From Phallusia fumigata (lineage: Eukaryota; Chordata; Ascidiacea; Phlebobranchia; Ascidiidae): DNA of 30,889 nt. Below are positions 1-9,682 of the stretch, piece by piece (within the stretch, counting starts at the first letter, position 1; each line of letters begins with the position of its first letter). The notes under the pieces were generated by a model. The model made no database searches. It was not told the origin of the DNA and saw only the letters and a program-made list of their open reading frames with translations. The stretch lies in contig QXVZ01009643.1 of assembly GCA_008931825.1 (NCBI GenBank), forward strand, positions 1 to 30,889, read 5' to 3'. A program made the position numbers and the translations under genes.

Positions 1-462
1 AAATGTGCTTGATTTTACATCTAAGAGAAGGAAGTGTTGGTATGCGAGTATTTAGTCCTTCCCCTTCATAAATGATTGAACCCCTATGCAGCATTTGAAC
101 CACAAAAAACATACCTATAATAGACGCTTGTCCATACACGTGTTTCCAAATATTGCACCTTAGCTCACTGAACGCAGCTTCAAAGCAGTGTTTTACATGC
201 TTTTAGGTTAGGTTTGGTAACTCTTCCCCGCACACTTTGCAGGCTTAAACGGGAAACGCTGTTAAAAGAAAATTATTTTTGTGCATAGTTACTGATTTAT
301 TTACCGCAACCCACTGGTATGAGACAGCTTTGTCTGCACTTCCTGCCATTAAAACAAAAACCCAGTGAAAGGTTAATCGCGTCACGTGACATGCGAGTAT
401 AGCAAGAACGAAAGCTTGGTGTTACACTGGTGTGTCACTCTGTGAATAAACACTTTTTGTAG
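1..462. other. intron or upstream part of the SR-protein gene
   Basis: No coding segment is recognisable here. The stretch is AT-rich and ends in a good splice acceptor (pyrimidine-rich tract then TAG at 460-462) that opens the RS-domain exon at 463. It is therefore most likely intron of the gene whose 5' part lies before the window. No repeat or RNA gene is evident. Confidence 0.6.
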
Positions 463-1890
463 GAAAGAAACGCTCACGTAGTCGCTCGAGGTCACGTGAT
501 AGACACCGAAGGCGGAGATCCAGGAGTCGAGACAGGTCGCGCCGCCGACGCTCACGTTCCAGATCCCATGGTCGCTCGCGGCGTTCCAGGTCGAGATCAC
601 ACAGGTTCGTACGTTGAACTATGCGTCAACTTGTGACTGCGACAAACAACTGACGCGGCGTATGTAGCGTTTAGGGGAGGTAATGTAACGCTGATGTGCA
701 ATGCTGTATGACCTTTATGGTGGAAAGCCGCTGGGCGTACAAAGAACTGCATCTTGACCTTTTTGATCACCTGTCCTTTATTACCTTTTTCTGTTCATAC
801 CAAAATTTCCACTTCCCTACAATTTACAAAAATCCGGTTTGCATTTTTTGCTAGTTCTGCCAGGGTCAATATAAAACAGTACTATTTCAGTTAACAGCTT
901 CAGCTAATTACCGACCTGCTTCCATGCCACCACCCACAGGCCATAAGAACCACTGATTTAACATAACGCCTTGTTGGTTTTAGATATTTGTTCACAAAAC
1001 ATGAAAAATAAAACGATTTTATCCAGATCCCGGCGTAGAAGTCGTAGTCGGAGCAGAGAGAGGAGGAGGAAGAGGAGCCGATCCCGAACTCCGCGCAAGA
1101 AGTCTGGATCGCGATCACCCAGTAAAAAGTAAGGAATTTTGCTGAGCCGCTGCGATGTATTTACTTCTACGAGCATTACACGTCCGACCTAAAGGTCGTT
1201 GGTGGCCGCTTTTATGTTTGTAGTATGTTTTGGGATATTGTGTCAAAATGCTAACTACACAATCTAGAAATTTTGAATCTCCTTTGTATCTTAGCAACTA
1301 GGGTTGACCGAGTCGAGCACGCAGTACCAGGCATCGTCATTTTCGATGCTCGGTTGTACATTAATGCAATGCTCGGTGCTCGATCAAAATCTGCTAAACT
1401 CCGTAAAATCATCAAAAGTCTTGAGTTACGACACAAAACCCATCAAACTCTTCGTTCCAAAATGGGAATTTTTGTCACACAAAAGTACCTCCCCGAAAGG
1501 TTAAGATCGGAACATTTTATGTTTGAGGAAAAAGTCAAATATTTCATCGTTATCTTATAAGTTCATAATACTCTGTGCACCAAGCATTGACACGAAATAA
1601 CGATGCTCGGCCGAACAAAACTCCTCCATCTGTGGTCCGTATTAGGAATAGAAACCCCGCATCAAGCTCATGTATCATAAACACTTACACACAGGAGCAG
1701 CAAATCACATCGTAAAGACCGAAAACGAGATCGGGATCGTGACCGCGACCGCGACCACAAACGTAGCAAGCACAAGGATGAGAAGAAACCCGCCGAGGAG
1801 AATGGGACGGGGGCAGAAGAAAAAGCAAGCGAGGCACCAGAAAAGAACGGGGCTGTTGCACCTGCTGCTCCCGAGCCCGTTGAGGCCTAG
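463..1890 (+). CDS. C-terminal RS domain of an SR-type splicing protein (5' part outside window)
   Basis: Three spliced exons read in one phase: 463-604, 1027-1128 and 1695-1890 (stop TAG 1888-1890). Boundaries are TAG|GA...CACAG|GTTCGT, TCCAG|ATCC...AAAAA|GTAAGG and CACAG|GAGC. Exons 1 and 2 encode about 80 residues that are nearly all Arg/Ser (runs such as SRSRSRSRDRHRRRRSRS). Exon 3 continues with alternating RD and KH residues, then an acidic, Ala/Pro/Glu-rich tail ending PEPVEA. RS domains bind other splicing factors and are phosphorylated by SRPK/CLK kinases in the nucleus. No RRM or zinc finger is in the window, so the family member (SRSF, LUC7-like, SREK1-like) cannot be named. The last exon is partly repeated after the n at 2016, which is an assembly overlap. 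Strand, frame and splice sites are clear; only identity is open. Confidence 0.85.
1301..1617. mobile_element. candidate MITE-like insertion in the SR-gene intron
   Basis: The left side reads GGGTTGACCGAGTCGAGCA (1301-1319). The right side, reverse-complemented, reads GTTCGGCCGAGCATCG (1617-1602), giving imperfect terminal inverted repeats. Sub-repeats of GATGCTCGG and GCTCGGTGCTCGATC lie inside (about 1340-1385) and can fold back on the left arm. No target-site duplication is obvious. The open frame at 1273-1560 in this intron resembles no protein I know. This is pattern-based only and could be a degenerate hAT-type element. Confidence 0.3.
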
Positions 1891-2299
1891 TTCAAATTCT
1901 GTTGCTGTTTTTTACCGCTTTCTGCTGCTATCGAAACTTCGGCCAAAACGCATAGGGCTTTGCGCATGATAACCATTATTTCCAAAATGTTTTGTTATCT
2001 TTCTGTACAAAGCCANGGGATCGTGACCGCGACCGCGACCACAAACGTAGCAAGCACAAGGATGAGAAGAAACCCGCCGAGGAGAATGGGACGGGGGCAG
2101 AAGAAAAAGCAAGCGAGGCACCAGAAAAGAACGGGGCTGTTGCACCTGCTGCTCCCGAGCCCGTTGAGGCCTAGTTCAAATTCTGTTGCTGTTTTTTACC
2201 GCTTTCTGCTGCTATCGAAACTTCGGCCAAAACGCATAGGGCTTTGCGCATGATAACCATTATTTCCAAAATGTTTTGTTATCTTTCTGTACAAAGCCA
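1733..2299. repeat. 283-bp contig overlap around the n at 2016 (1733-2015 = 2017-2299)
   Basis: Bases 1733-2015, ending in CTGTACAAAGCCA, recur as 2017-2299. The first copy stops at the n and the second starts right after it. I saw no difference between them. This is the signature of two overlapping contigs joined without merging. The repeated part covers most of the last SR exon and its 3' UTR, so the coding-looking frames at 1960-2253 are not a second gene. Confidence 0.93.
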
Positions 2300-2430
2300 C
2301 TGAATCACTTCCATTTTCACTACGCCTGGTCGAAACACGTTGCAAGATGTTGTGTGGGCGCTCGTCGGTCTGTACTGTAAATAGTTGTAGCAGCGTTGCA
2401 ACTGCCTGCACTGACTGGTTTGAAATGCGT

Positions 2431-2436
2431 AATAAA
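2431..2436 (+). terminator. polyadenylation signal of the SR-protein gene
   Basis: AATAAA at 2431-2436 lies in the 3' UTR. It is about 540 bp after the stop codon as assembled, or about 260 bp once the contig overlap is removed. A canonical hexamer in the expected place. The cleavage site itself cannot be seen. Confidence 0.6.
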
Positions 2437-3463
2437 TGAACGCCGTGTTGTGCTATCCACTTTGTGATCATATCTGGTCAGGACGTTGGTAGAAAGCAAA
2501 AAAGTACAGTGTTGTACGGCTGCATCATCCGACAAGCCGACCCGAAATAATACAGCAGGGGTTTTTAAGTGAAAGTTTAATTTCAGAAAGGAGGGTCTGC
2601 ATATCTAAACTTGACGGCAAGGATAACATTGCGGTAGCGAACATCGCTAAAATCATGAGGAGGTCCGGTTCGTCGATAGAAGTAGTACATAGGACTATTG
2701 AGTTGAATTTATTTTGCTTGATGAAAGAAAAGATGGCAACACCACAGCAAACAGTTACCAAGCCGAAGATATTCCTAACTGGATACGGTTACTGTACACC
2801 TTATTTGTTGTAGTATTGACGAACAGACGAAATTTGACAAAAACATCAAAAATGCTCGTTTGACAGGGAGTTCCCCATATTGTCACGTGGGCCACACAAA
2901 CTGTAAGTTGAGGTTTTGGGTGTCTCTGATTGCAAAGGGTTTTCGATGTAGGTGTAGTTCAATATATGTGACTTAGTGAATAAGTTAACAATGTTGACGG
3001 AAATTTTGTTGTTACCTCAACAATTCAGCCCCAGCCAAATACTGTTGCAAAACTACATAACAATGTTAAAGTATAAAATTTTGTGGATTTCTGTTAGAAC
3101 TAACTTACATGACATACAGCTTGTAATACAACAGATGTTTTTCACTGAAGTATGATAACAGATATTGAGTTTTTTAACTACAAGTTGGTCAAACAAGTTA
3201 CCATGCTGATATGTGTAAACATTTGGTTGTCAATAATTGCATGGTCTGGTGTGTGTACTTTTTGCTAACTCTAATGTATCTCTGTACAATGTCTTACACA
3301 TCATGATAAAATGCTATAATTTGATAAAAGATATTGTTTATTTGATCACATAATGTTGATAAATGTAAGTGCGTAAACTTTGCTGGCTATATACAATATC
3401 ACCGAGGGTTTTAGTGTGCAGATGTATTTGGGCAGTAATTGTCTTATCTTATTTAAAGGTGTT
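2437..3463. other. intergenic region between the SR gene and BUD23
   Basis: An AT-rich stretch with low CpG and no convincing exon, tRNA or repeat. It separates two genes on the same strand and must hold the BUD23 promoter. No TATA box or other clear core element stands out. The minus-strand frame at 2525-2761 shows no recognisable protein features. Confidence 0.6.
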
Positions 3464-3489
3464 GTAGGAGTTAAAAAACTGAGAGAAAC

Positions 3490-4549
3490 ATGTCATCAAA
3501 AAGAAGACCAGAGCACCAAGCACCCCCAGACATATTCTACAATGAGGAAGAGGCAATGAAGTACACAACCAATTCACGAATGATTGAAATTCAATCAGAG
3601 ATGAGTGAGAGGGCAATCGAGTTGTTAAATTTGCCTGATAACACGCCATGCTTGATATTAGATGTTGGCTGCGGTTCCGGCCTCAGTGGTGAATGTTTAA
3701 CAGAGCATGGACATGAGTGGGTGGGCATAGACATCAGTGCAGCTATGCTAAATGTTGCTAGAGAAAGGGAAATAGATGGAGATGTTGTTCTTGCTGATGC
3801 TGGTCAAGGAGTGAGCTTTCGTCCCGGTATGTTTGATGGAGTAATTAGTATATCTGCCTTACAATGGTTGTGCAATGCTGACAAGAAAAACCACAAGCCC
3901 CAGAAGAGACTTTACACCTTTTTCTCGACACTGTATGCTTCAATGAAGAATGGAAGCAGAGCAGTGTTTCAGGTAAATTCTATTCAAAATTGTCTCAACA
4001 GAATATATGTTTGGGGTCAAAATGGCAACACTAGTAGGTATTTTTAAGTTGCGTCACATATAAAATTTCTATAAACTTACCTTTGAAAATTTAAAACCAT
4101 AACTTGCACTTACCAAAACCTTTGGCAATTTAACGTTCAGGTTTTGGTATTATGTTAAAGTGTAAGCCAAACTCTTCATTTTAACATTTTTTCAGATCTA
4201 CCCAGAAAATCCACAACAACTTGAACTGATCACCACCCAATCTGTACGAGCTGGGTTTGGTGGTGGGGTTGTGGTAGACTATCCCAACAGTACCAAGGCC
4301 AAGAAGATATTTCTCTGTTTGTTCTGTGGAATTCAAACACCAACCTTGCCTCAGGGACTTGGAACTGGTGAATCCAGTCAACATGTGAAATACACACAGG
4401 AACGATCACAAAATAGTTTTCGCAAACGACAGAGCATAAAGAAATCACGGGACTGGATAGCGGAGAAAAAAGAAAGAAGGAAACGCCAGGGAAAGTCTGT
4501 CCGACCCAACACCAAGTATACTGGACGCAAGCGCAAAACACATTTTTGA
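3490..4549 (+). CDS. BUD23 18S rRNA (guanine-N7) methyltransferase, first assembled copy
   Basis: Two exons, 3490-3972 (161 codons, donor CAG|GTAAAT) and 4196-4549 (acceptor TTTTTCAG|ATC, stop TGA), give 278 residues against 281 in human BUD23/WBSCR22. The N-terminus (RRPEH..PP..FY.E.EA.KY) and SAM-binding motif I (LDVGCGSG, residues 57-64) fit the family. So do [33 protein letters not shown] and the basic tail ending YTGRKRK. The enzyme methylates G1639 (human numbering) of 18S rRNA with TRMT112 and helps 40S export; it acts in nucleolus and nucleus. An AG acceptor-like site (TTGTAG, 3461-3466) lies 23 bp before the ATG. The basic tail probably carries the nuclear signal. Vertebrate orthologues have many more introns. 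This copy has Asn at residue 51. Confidence 0.95.
4111..4149 (+). repeat. 11-bp perfect inverted repeat in the BUD23 intron
   Basis: TACCAAAACCT (4111-4121) and AGGTTTTGGTA (4139-4149) are exact reverse complements separated by 17 bases. They can form a hairpin in the intron RNA, 46 bp before the splice acceptor. The same hairpin is at 5330-5368 in the overlapping contig copy. The arms are too short for a typical microRNA precursor. Function unknown; it may bring the branch region and acceptor closer together. Confidence 0.6.
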
Positions 4550-4574
4550 GAGTTCATTGATAGTAAAGTATTAT

Positions 4575-4580
4575 AATAAA
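4575..4580 (+). terminator. BUD23 polyadenylation signal
   Basis: AATAAA, 25 bp after the stop codon, implies a very short 3' UTR. The same signal occurs at 5794-5799 in the second assembled copy. Confidence 0.65.
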
Positions 4581-4708
4581 AAACACTTGCATGGGTATTG
4601 ATGTAATGGTTTCAAAGTTTAGTGTAAGGTTTTAGAAAATATGATACAAGCATACAAAACCTAATAATATTGAAGTGACCTNGTAGGAGTTAAAAAACTG
4701 AGAGAAAC

Positions 4709-5768
4709 ATGTCATCAAAAAGAAGACCAGAGCACCAAGCACCCCCAGACATATTCTACAATGAGGAAGAGGCAATGAAGTACACAACCAATTCACGAAT
4801 GATTGAAATTCAATCAGAGATGAGTGAGAGGGCAATCGAGTTGTTAAATTTGCCTGATGACACGCCATGCTTGATATTAGATGTTGGCTGCGGTTCCGGC
4901 CTCAGTGGTGAATGTTTAACAGAGCATGGACATGAGTGGGTGGGCATAGACATCAGTGCAGCTATGCTAAATGTTGCTAGAGAAAGGGAAATAGATGGAG
5001 ATGTTGTTCTTGCTGATGCTGGTCAAGGAGTGAGCTTTCGTCCCGGTATGTTTGATGGAGTAATTAGTATATCTGCCTTACAATGGTTGTGCAATGCTGA
5101 CAAGAAAAACCACAAGCCCCAGAAGAGACTTTACACCTTTTTCTCGACACTGTATGCTTCAATGAAGAATGGAAGCAGAGCAGTGTTTCAGGTAAATTCT
5201 ATTCAAAATTGTCTCAACAGAATATATGTTTGGGGTCAAAATGGCAACACTAGTAGGTATTTTTAAGTTGCGTCACATATAAAATTTCTATAAACTTACC
5301 TTTGAAAATTTAAAACCATAACTTGCACTTACCAAAACCTTTGGCAATTTAACGTTCAGGTTTTGGTATTATGTTAAAGTGTAAGCCAAACTCTTCATTT
5401 TAACATTTTTTCAGATCTACCCAGAAAATCCACAACAACTTGAACTGATCACCACCCAATCTGTACGAGCTGGGTTTGGTGGTGGGGTTGTGGTAGACTA
5501 TCCCAACAGTACCAAGGCCAAGAAGATATTTCTCTGTTTGTTCTGTGGAATTCAAACACCAACCTTGCCTCAGGGACTTGGAACTGGTGAATCCAGTCAA
5601 CATGTGAAATACACACAGGAACGATCACAAAATAGTTTTCGCAAACGACAGAGCATAAAGAAATCACGGGACTGGATAGCGGAGAAAAAAGAAAGAAGGA
5701 AACGCCAGGGAAAGTCTGTCCGACCCAACACCAAGTATACTGGACGCAAGCGCAAAACACATTTTTGA
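4709..5768 (+). CDS. BUD23, second assembled copy (overlapping contig, not a paralogue)
   Basis: Exons 4709-5191 and 5415-5768 repeat the BUD23 gene at 3490-4549 base for base apart from A to G at 4859, which makes residue 51 Asp instead of Asn. Intron, splice sites and polyadenylation signal (5794-5799) are the same. It should be merged with the first copy. Its left side lacks the promoter because it starts right after the n at 4682. Downstream it runs into the authentic intergenic region before HMGCL, so the true locus is promoter (before 3464) plus one gene plus the sequence after 5900. Confidence 0.93.
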
Positions 5769-5900
5769 GAGTTCATTGATAGTAAAGTATTATAATAAAA
5801 AACACTTGCATGGGTATTGATGTAATGGTTTCAAAGTTTAGTGTAAGGTTTTAGAAAATATGATACAAGCATACAAAACCTAATAATATTGAAGTGACCT

Positions 5901-6029
5901 TAACATTAATTTAAAACAACCTTATTTTGCAATTTCATCAGTAAAAACAAATCTATTTTGAGCAAACAATATAATAAACAAGGTAAAATTATAGGGTATG
6001 TAATATATTTTACAACAAATCATTGACTA
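5901..6029. other. short convergent intergenic region BUD23/HMGCL
   Basis: AT-rich DNA between the 3' ends of BUD23 (+) and HMGCL (-). No canonical AATAAA is visible for HMGCL on the minus strand; weaker variants (AATATA, AATAAG) occur. Confidence 0.5.
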
Positions 6030-7244
6030 TTATTTGGTTTCCACTTTTTTGCTTTGCAATGCCCTTCCAACTTTTGATTCATTTGCCCTACCCAAAATGG
6101 TGCTAATATTATTTCCAACCGGGACTAGCTGATCTAAATCAATACCAGTTTTCATTCCCATGCCATGCAACATGTAGACAACATCTTCAGAGGAAACATT
6201 TCCTGATGCACCAGCAGCATATGGACATCCCCCAAGTCCAGCAACAGAAGAGTCGAAAGTTCTTATTCCTTGTGTTATGCCCATCAGAATGTTTGCCAAA
6301 GCTTGGCCGTATGTGTCATGACAATGCAATGCCAACTTTGAGATTTCAATGGTTTTTAGAAGGACATCTAGGAGATTTTTGATGGATCCTGGAGTGCCTA
6401 CTCCAATTGTGTCACCCAGTGAGACCTCATAACATCCCATACTCAACAATTTTTCAGTCACATCCAGCACAGCTTGTGGTGAAATATCCCCCTCATATGG
6501 ACACCCCACCACACAAGAGACATATCCTCGGACTGGGATTTGATGCTGTTTTGCTGCTTCAACAACTGGTAAAAAGCGCTCCAAACTTTCCTGTATGCTG
6601 CAGTTGATGTTCTTTTTGCTAAATGACTCGGAAGCTGCACCAAAAATAGCTACTTCGTCCACATTAGCATTATAAGCTCCTTCAAAACCTTTTAGATTTG
6701 GAGTGAGGGCAGCATACTTTGTGCTTGGTACCCGATTAATTCCTTGCAGCACCTCAGTGTGATCTTTCATCTGAGGAACCCATTTTGGGGACACAAAACT
6801 CGTAACTTCTATGGTTTGAAAACCGCAGTTGGTAAGTTTGTTTACAAGGTCTATTTTGGCNTTTTTGCTAAATGACTCGGAAGCTGCACCAAAAATAGCT
6901 ACTTCGTCCACATTAGCATTATAAGCTCCTTCAAAACCTTTTAGATTTGGAGTAAGGGCAGCATACTTTGTGCTTGGTACCCGATTAATTCCTTGCAGCA
7001 CCTCAGTGTGATCTTTCATCTGAGGAACCCATTTTGGGGACACAAAACTCGTAACTTCTATGGTTTGAAAACCGCAGTTGGTAAGTTTGTTTACAAGGTC
7101 TATTTTGGCGGAAGTGGGTACCACTTGCTTTTCATTTTGAAGACCATCCCTAGGCCCAACTTCAACAATCTTCACATAATCAGAGAGCAGCCTGCTAAAG
7201 CAGGTTTGCCTAACATGTTTAAGGTGTTTAAATGTCAACAACAT
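6030..7244 (-). CDS. hydroxymethylglutaryl-CoA lyase, mitochondrial, intronless (with false internal duplication)
   Basis: Cleaves HMG-CoA to acetoacetate and acetyl-CoA, the last step of leucine breakdown and of ketogenesis. Seen: [11 protein letters not shown] (catalytic Arg about residue 32), [26 protein letters not shown] (metal-binding His pair near 224 and 226) and [12 protein letters not shown] (active-site Cys near 257). I start at the ATG at 7244 because the next residues form a basic, hydroxylated mitochondrial presequence ([20 protein letters not shown]). A splice-acceptor-like TTTGCAG lies 19 bases before it, so the upstream open frame to 7385 is probably not coding. As assembled, 83 codons occur twice around the n at 6861; corrected length is 321 residues (human 325). 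The C-terminus (VETK) lacks the human CKL peroxisome signal. No intron is present, unlike the vertebrate gene. Confidence 0.95.
   Translation of the reverse strand: MLLTFKHLKHVRQTCFSRLLSDYVKIVEVGPRDGLQNEKQVVPTSAKIDLVNKLTNCGFQTIEVTSFVSPKWVPQMKDHTEVLQGINRVPSTKYAALTPNLKGFEGAYNANVDEVAIFGAASESFSKXAKIDLVNKLTNCGFQTIEVTSFVSPKWVPQMKDHTEVLQGINRVPSTKYAALTPNLKGFEGAYNANVDEVAIFGAASESFSKKNINCSIQESLERFLPVVEAAKQHQIPVRGYVSCVVGCPYEGDISPQAVLDVTEKLLSMGCYEVSLGDTIGVGTPGSIKNLLDVLLKTIEISKLALHCHDTYGQALANILMGITQGIRTFDSSVAGLGGCPYAAGASGNVSSEDVVYMLHGMGMKTGIDLDQLVPVGNNISTILGRANESKVGRALQSKKVETK
6613..7109. repeat. 248-bp contig overlap around the n at 6861 (6613-6860 = 6862-7109)
   Basis: The two 248-bp copies flank the n. 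One difference was noticed: G at 6705 versus A at 6954, a silent change within the leucine/threonine stretch before NLKG. With the n, the insertion is 249 bp, a multiple of three. The HMGCL frame therefore stays open by chance and yields a falsely enlarged protein. Confidence 0.93.
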
Positions 7245-7680
7245 GATGACACACCAATAAACACTGCAAAGTAAAGTACAACACAATTTGAGAAAATTAG
7301 GTCCAATATGAATGGCTGGTATAAAATATCCTGCTGGATAACACACAATACAGCACATTTTTTGCAAAATACGCACATGGTGCACATATAGTCAGTAGTC
7401 ACAAAAAACTGTTTCTTTCAAAAAACTATTGGTGACAGCTTTAGCATTCAAGAAAATATAGCTAACACTACTGTGGTCAACAATCAACTAATATTCTGGC
7501 AAAATCAGAGACTGTTTACAGCATACAATGCTTTGCAGTTGTTATAGCAACAAAAATAGGATTTGGATTCACTGACTTTTAGTGACCAACAATGTCACCC
7601 AGATTTTCGATTTGCATAACACATAACCATAAAAAATGTTTAAGTTGTGCGACTGTTATCACATCATATTTGAATGCTGT
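7245..7680. other. HMGCL upstream region / TIMM13 3' flank
   Basis: This 436-bp stretch separates two minus-strand genes. It holds the HMGCL promoter or 5' leader and the 3' UTR of TIMM13. On the minus strand a pyrimidine-rich TTTGCAG ends at 7264, a likely cis- or trans-splice acceptor for the HMGCL leader. No further exon extending TIMM13 was found here. Confidence 0.45.
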
Positions 7681-9682
7681 CTAATTTTGTTGGTTACAGT
7701 CCTTGATTCTATCCACGCACTTGGCAAGACATTTCTACAAAACACATAAAAACAAGTTTTAGTGCAACTTATGCAAACTGAAATCAGCAGTGTTAGAATA
7801 ACTCTAGTCAAGGACAAGTTTTGGTTTTTAAAAAAACTTGACTTCCATCAAGATGCTCCCACCACAATGGTGGTGCAAAGGTGAAGGACATTTTTGGCTT
7901 AAACCAGTCATTTTCATGTATAAACCACAACAGTTTTGACTGGTGGGTCATGTGCATTTTAATTAAAACTTAATCAATTGAGATGGCTTAAATGGCAGGG
8001 TTTAATTATCTGTACAAAACCTATAATGTCTAGTCTAAAACTTAAGGCCGCTCGGTGCACCTCTTGCGAGTTTAAAGCTACAGGTCTGTCTAGTCCAGCG
8101 TACAAACTGCCAGTGCCTTCAAAACTGCAGATACTTCTTCAAATACTTGCTATTATTGCTGGTGGTTGGTGCTATTTGCCAGTCTGCAGAGTATGGCAGA
8201 TTTTTTTAGATTGCATGCGAAGATAAAAACATAAAACAACTGATGAATATAACAGCTGTATTACTGCATGTCCTCTTTGCCACTTGTGCTGTATGCAGGC
8301 TTGTTGGTCTTGCAAGTGGACTTAGGGCCTGCGCCTGCGGGACATTTTGGTCCTGCATGCCCGAGATCTCGTCAGAAACTGCCACATTCTGCAGACTGGG
8401 CTATTTGGGGAAATGGCCTAGCTGGGAAACTTGGAGGGTGGGGGCATATAACCCAACTTAATGTAAAGCTTATGGATTTTTTCCAGGAGTAGCCTACTTC
8501 AATGTACAAATATTGGAAGGGGCCATGGCCCCTTTCGTCCCCTTGGCTATGCCTCTGCATGTGACCAAAGGCGAATGTAATGGACCTGCAGTTTTTGATT
8601 TATGATAGGCAGACGGAGTGCTAAACTGAGTGGCCTCACACTTTTAGACTGCACCCTCCAAAACTGTTAATGGAAGGAGATCAACTTGTTAGCAATGCAA
8701 TGGTAAAAATGTTTAGACAATGATACCATATTTAAGTCATAGTTACTGTTACGGACAAGTTCACTATGTTTAAATATGATTTCTACGCTTCCTTTCCCAA
8801 GTGCAACCATAATTCCCAAGTGCATTGGTCTATGTTAGTTTTGGGCCATCCTTTCCTCTATATGTGTCATGTGACTAAAATGTGCTTGGACTTGGCCAAA
8901 TCTTGATCTAAAAGTGCAGTTTTAATGTTTTTAGTGCAGTAATCAGTTAGAATCGACCACGTCTAATTGTTTGTATTTCAGCAAGTTGCAACAATGTTAA
9001 TATCTAGCCTTGTGGATCGTTTCTAGTAACCTTTCATTTGTTATTGTTGTTTAAATGTTTAGACGATAAAACGAACACCTACTGTTCTCAACCTCCTCTC
9101 AAATTGTTCTCTTTCTGTATAATCTCGCACTGCTGTGACCACAATTGAACCTTGGATATGAACTGTATTTGTTTGTCAGTCACTGAATTCAAGCACTATT
9201 CTTGCACCTTCATCGCCATAATATAACACTGAAAACCACAGTTTGTGCAGTCTCGGGGGCAGTTGTGAATTTCTGACTCATTGTACCCGATGACGGTACC
9301 AACAAAGGCATTAACCTAGGTTTGCTTAGTGCATGCCTATGCCGTGACTAGTCCTAACATTTTGAACGACACAGTCATTTAATATTCATTTACCTGTTGG
9401 GAACCATCCAAACTTGAACCGGGAGTTTGCACACACAATTTGAAACATTTGTCATTGATGGTCTGCAAGATAATGGTGATCTCATAATTCCTTTTAGTAA
9501 AAATGACATAAATTCTATAGTCTCTTTACAACTACATATGCAGTAAGTACCTGCACCAGCATTTCTTGTTGCTGAATGGCTGCTTGCATCTCGATAACTT
9601 TTAACGATTCTGCAACAGTTTCCCGGTTCAGGGTAGGGGTTCCAGTTGAACCTGATGATCCGAACGACGAAAAGTTGTCCAT
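7681..9682 (-). CDS. TIMM13, small TIM chaperone of the mitochondrial intermembrane space
   Basis: Three exons on the minus strand: 9682-9551 (44 codons, donor CAG|GTACTT), 9462-9394 (23 codons, acceptor CTTGCAG, donor CAG|GTAAAT) and 7734-7681 (acceptor TTTTGTAG, stop TAG), all phase 0. The protein has 84 residues (human 95). The twin CX3C motifs, CFKLC (50-54) and CLAKC (69-73), are 14 residues apart. The linker TPGSSLDGSQQK closely resembles human TIMM13 (KPGGSLDNSEQK), which favours TIMM13 over TIMM8, 9 or 10. With TIMM8 it forms the 70-kDa hexamer that escorts hydrophobic precursors across the intermembrane space. The cysteines form disulphides after MIA40 import. Odd: the C-terminal helix is cut short (DRIKDCNQQN then stop), about 15 residues less than usual, so a further exon or alternative end is possible. 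It is divergent from CTNS. Confidence 0.88.
7735..9393 (-). other. TIMM13 intron 2, 1659 bp
   Basis: A long intron for this locus. It contains a palindrome GGGGCCATGGCCCC at 8519-8532 followed by TTTCGTCCCCTTGGCTATGC. Such G-rich blocks are often seen in degenerate transposon copies in marine invertebrates, so 8340-8580 may be a transposon relic. No intact protein frame, terminal repeat or target duplication could be defined. The short plus-strand frames near 8243-8492 look like chance. Confidence 0.45.

Larger units (their letters stand above)
3464..5900. repeat. 1218-bp contig overlap around the n at 4682 (3464-4681 = 4683-5900)
   Basis: The complete BUD23 gene appears twice, head to tail, with the n exactly between. 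The copies are constant at an offset of 1219. The one difference I saw is A at 3640 versus G at 4859 (Asn versus Asp at residue 51). The intron and 3' flank match too. The first copy ends at the n and the second begins just after it, as at the other n positions here. The natural reading is one gene sequenced in two overlapping contigs that may come from different haplotypes. Confidence 0.92.

Noticed and set aside
3490..5768. Two BUD23 paralogues in tandem
   Set aside because: The n sits exactly at the copy boundary, the repeat includes intron and flanks, and only one base difference was noticed. The same pattern occurs at other gaps.
7245..7385. N-terminal extension of HMGCL by 47 residues up to an ATG at 7385
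   Set aside because: The extra residues do not resemble the family. A splice-acceptor-like TTTGCAG at 7264 precedes the ATG at 7244, which starts a proper mitochondrial presequence.
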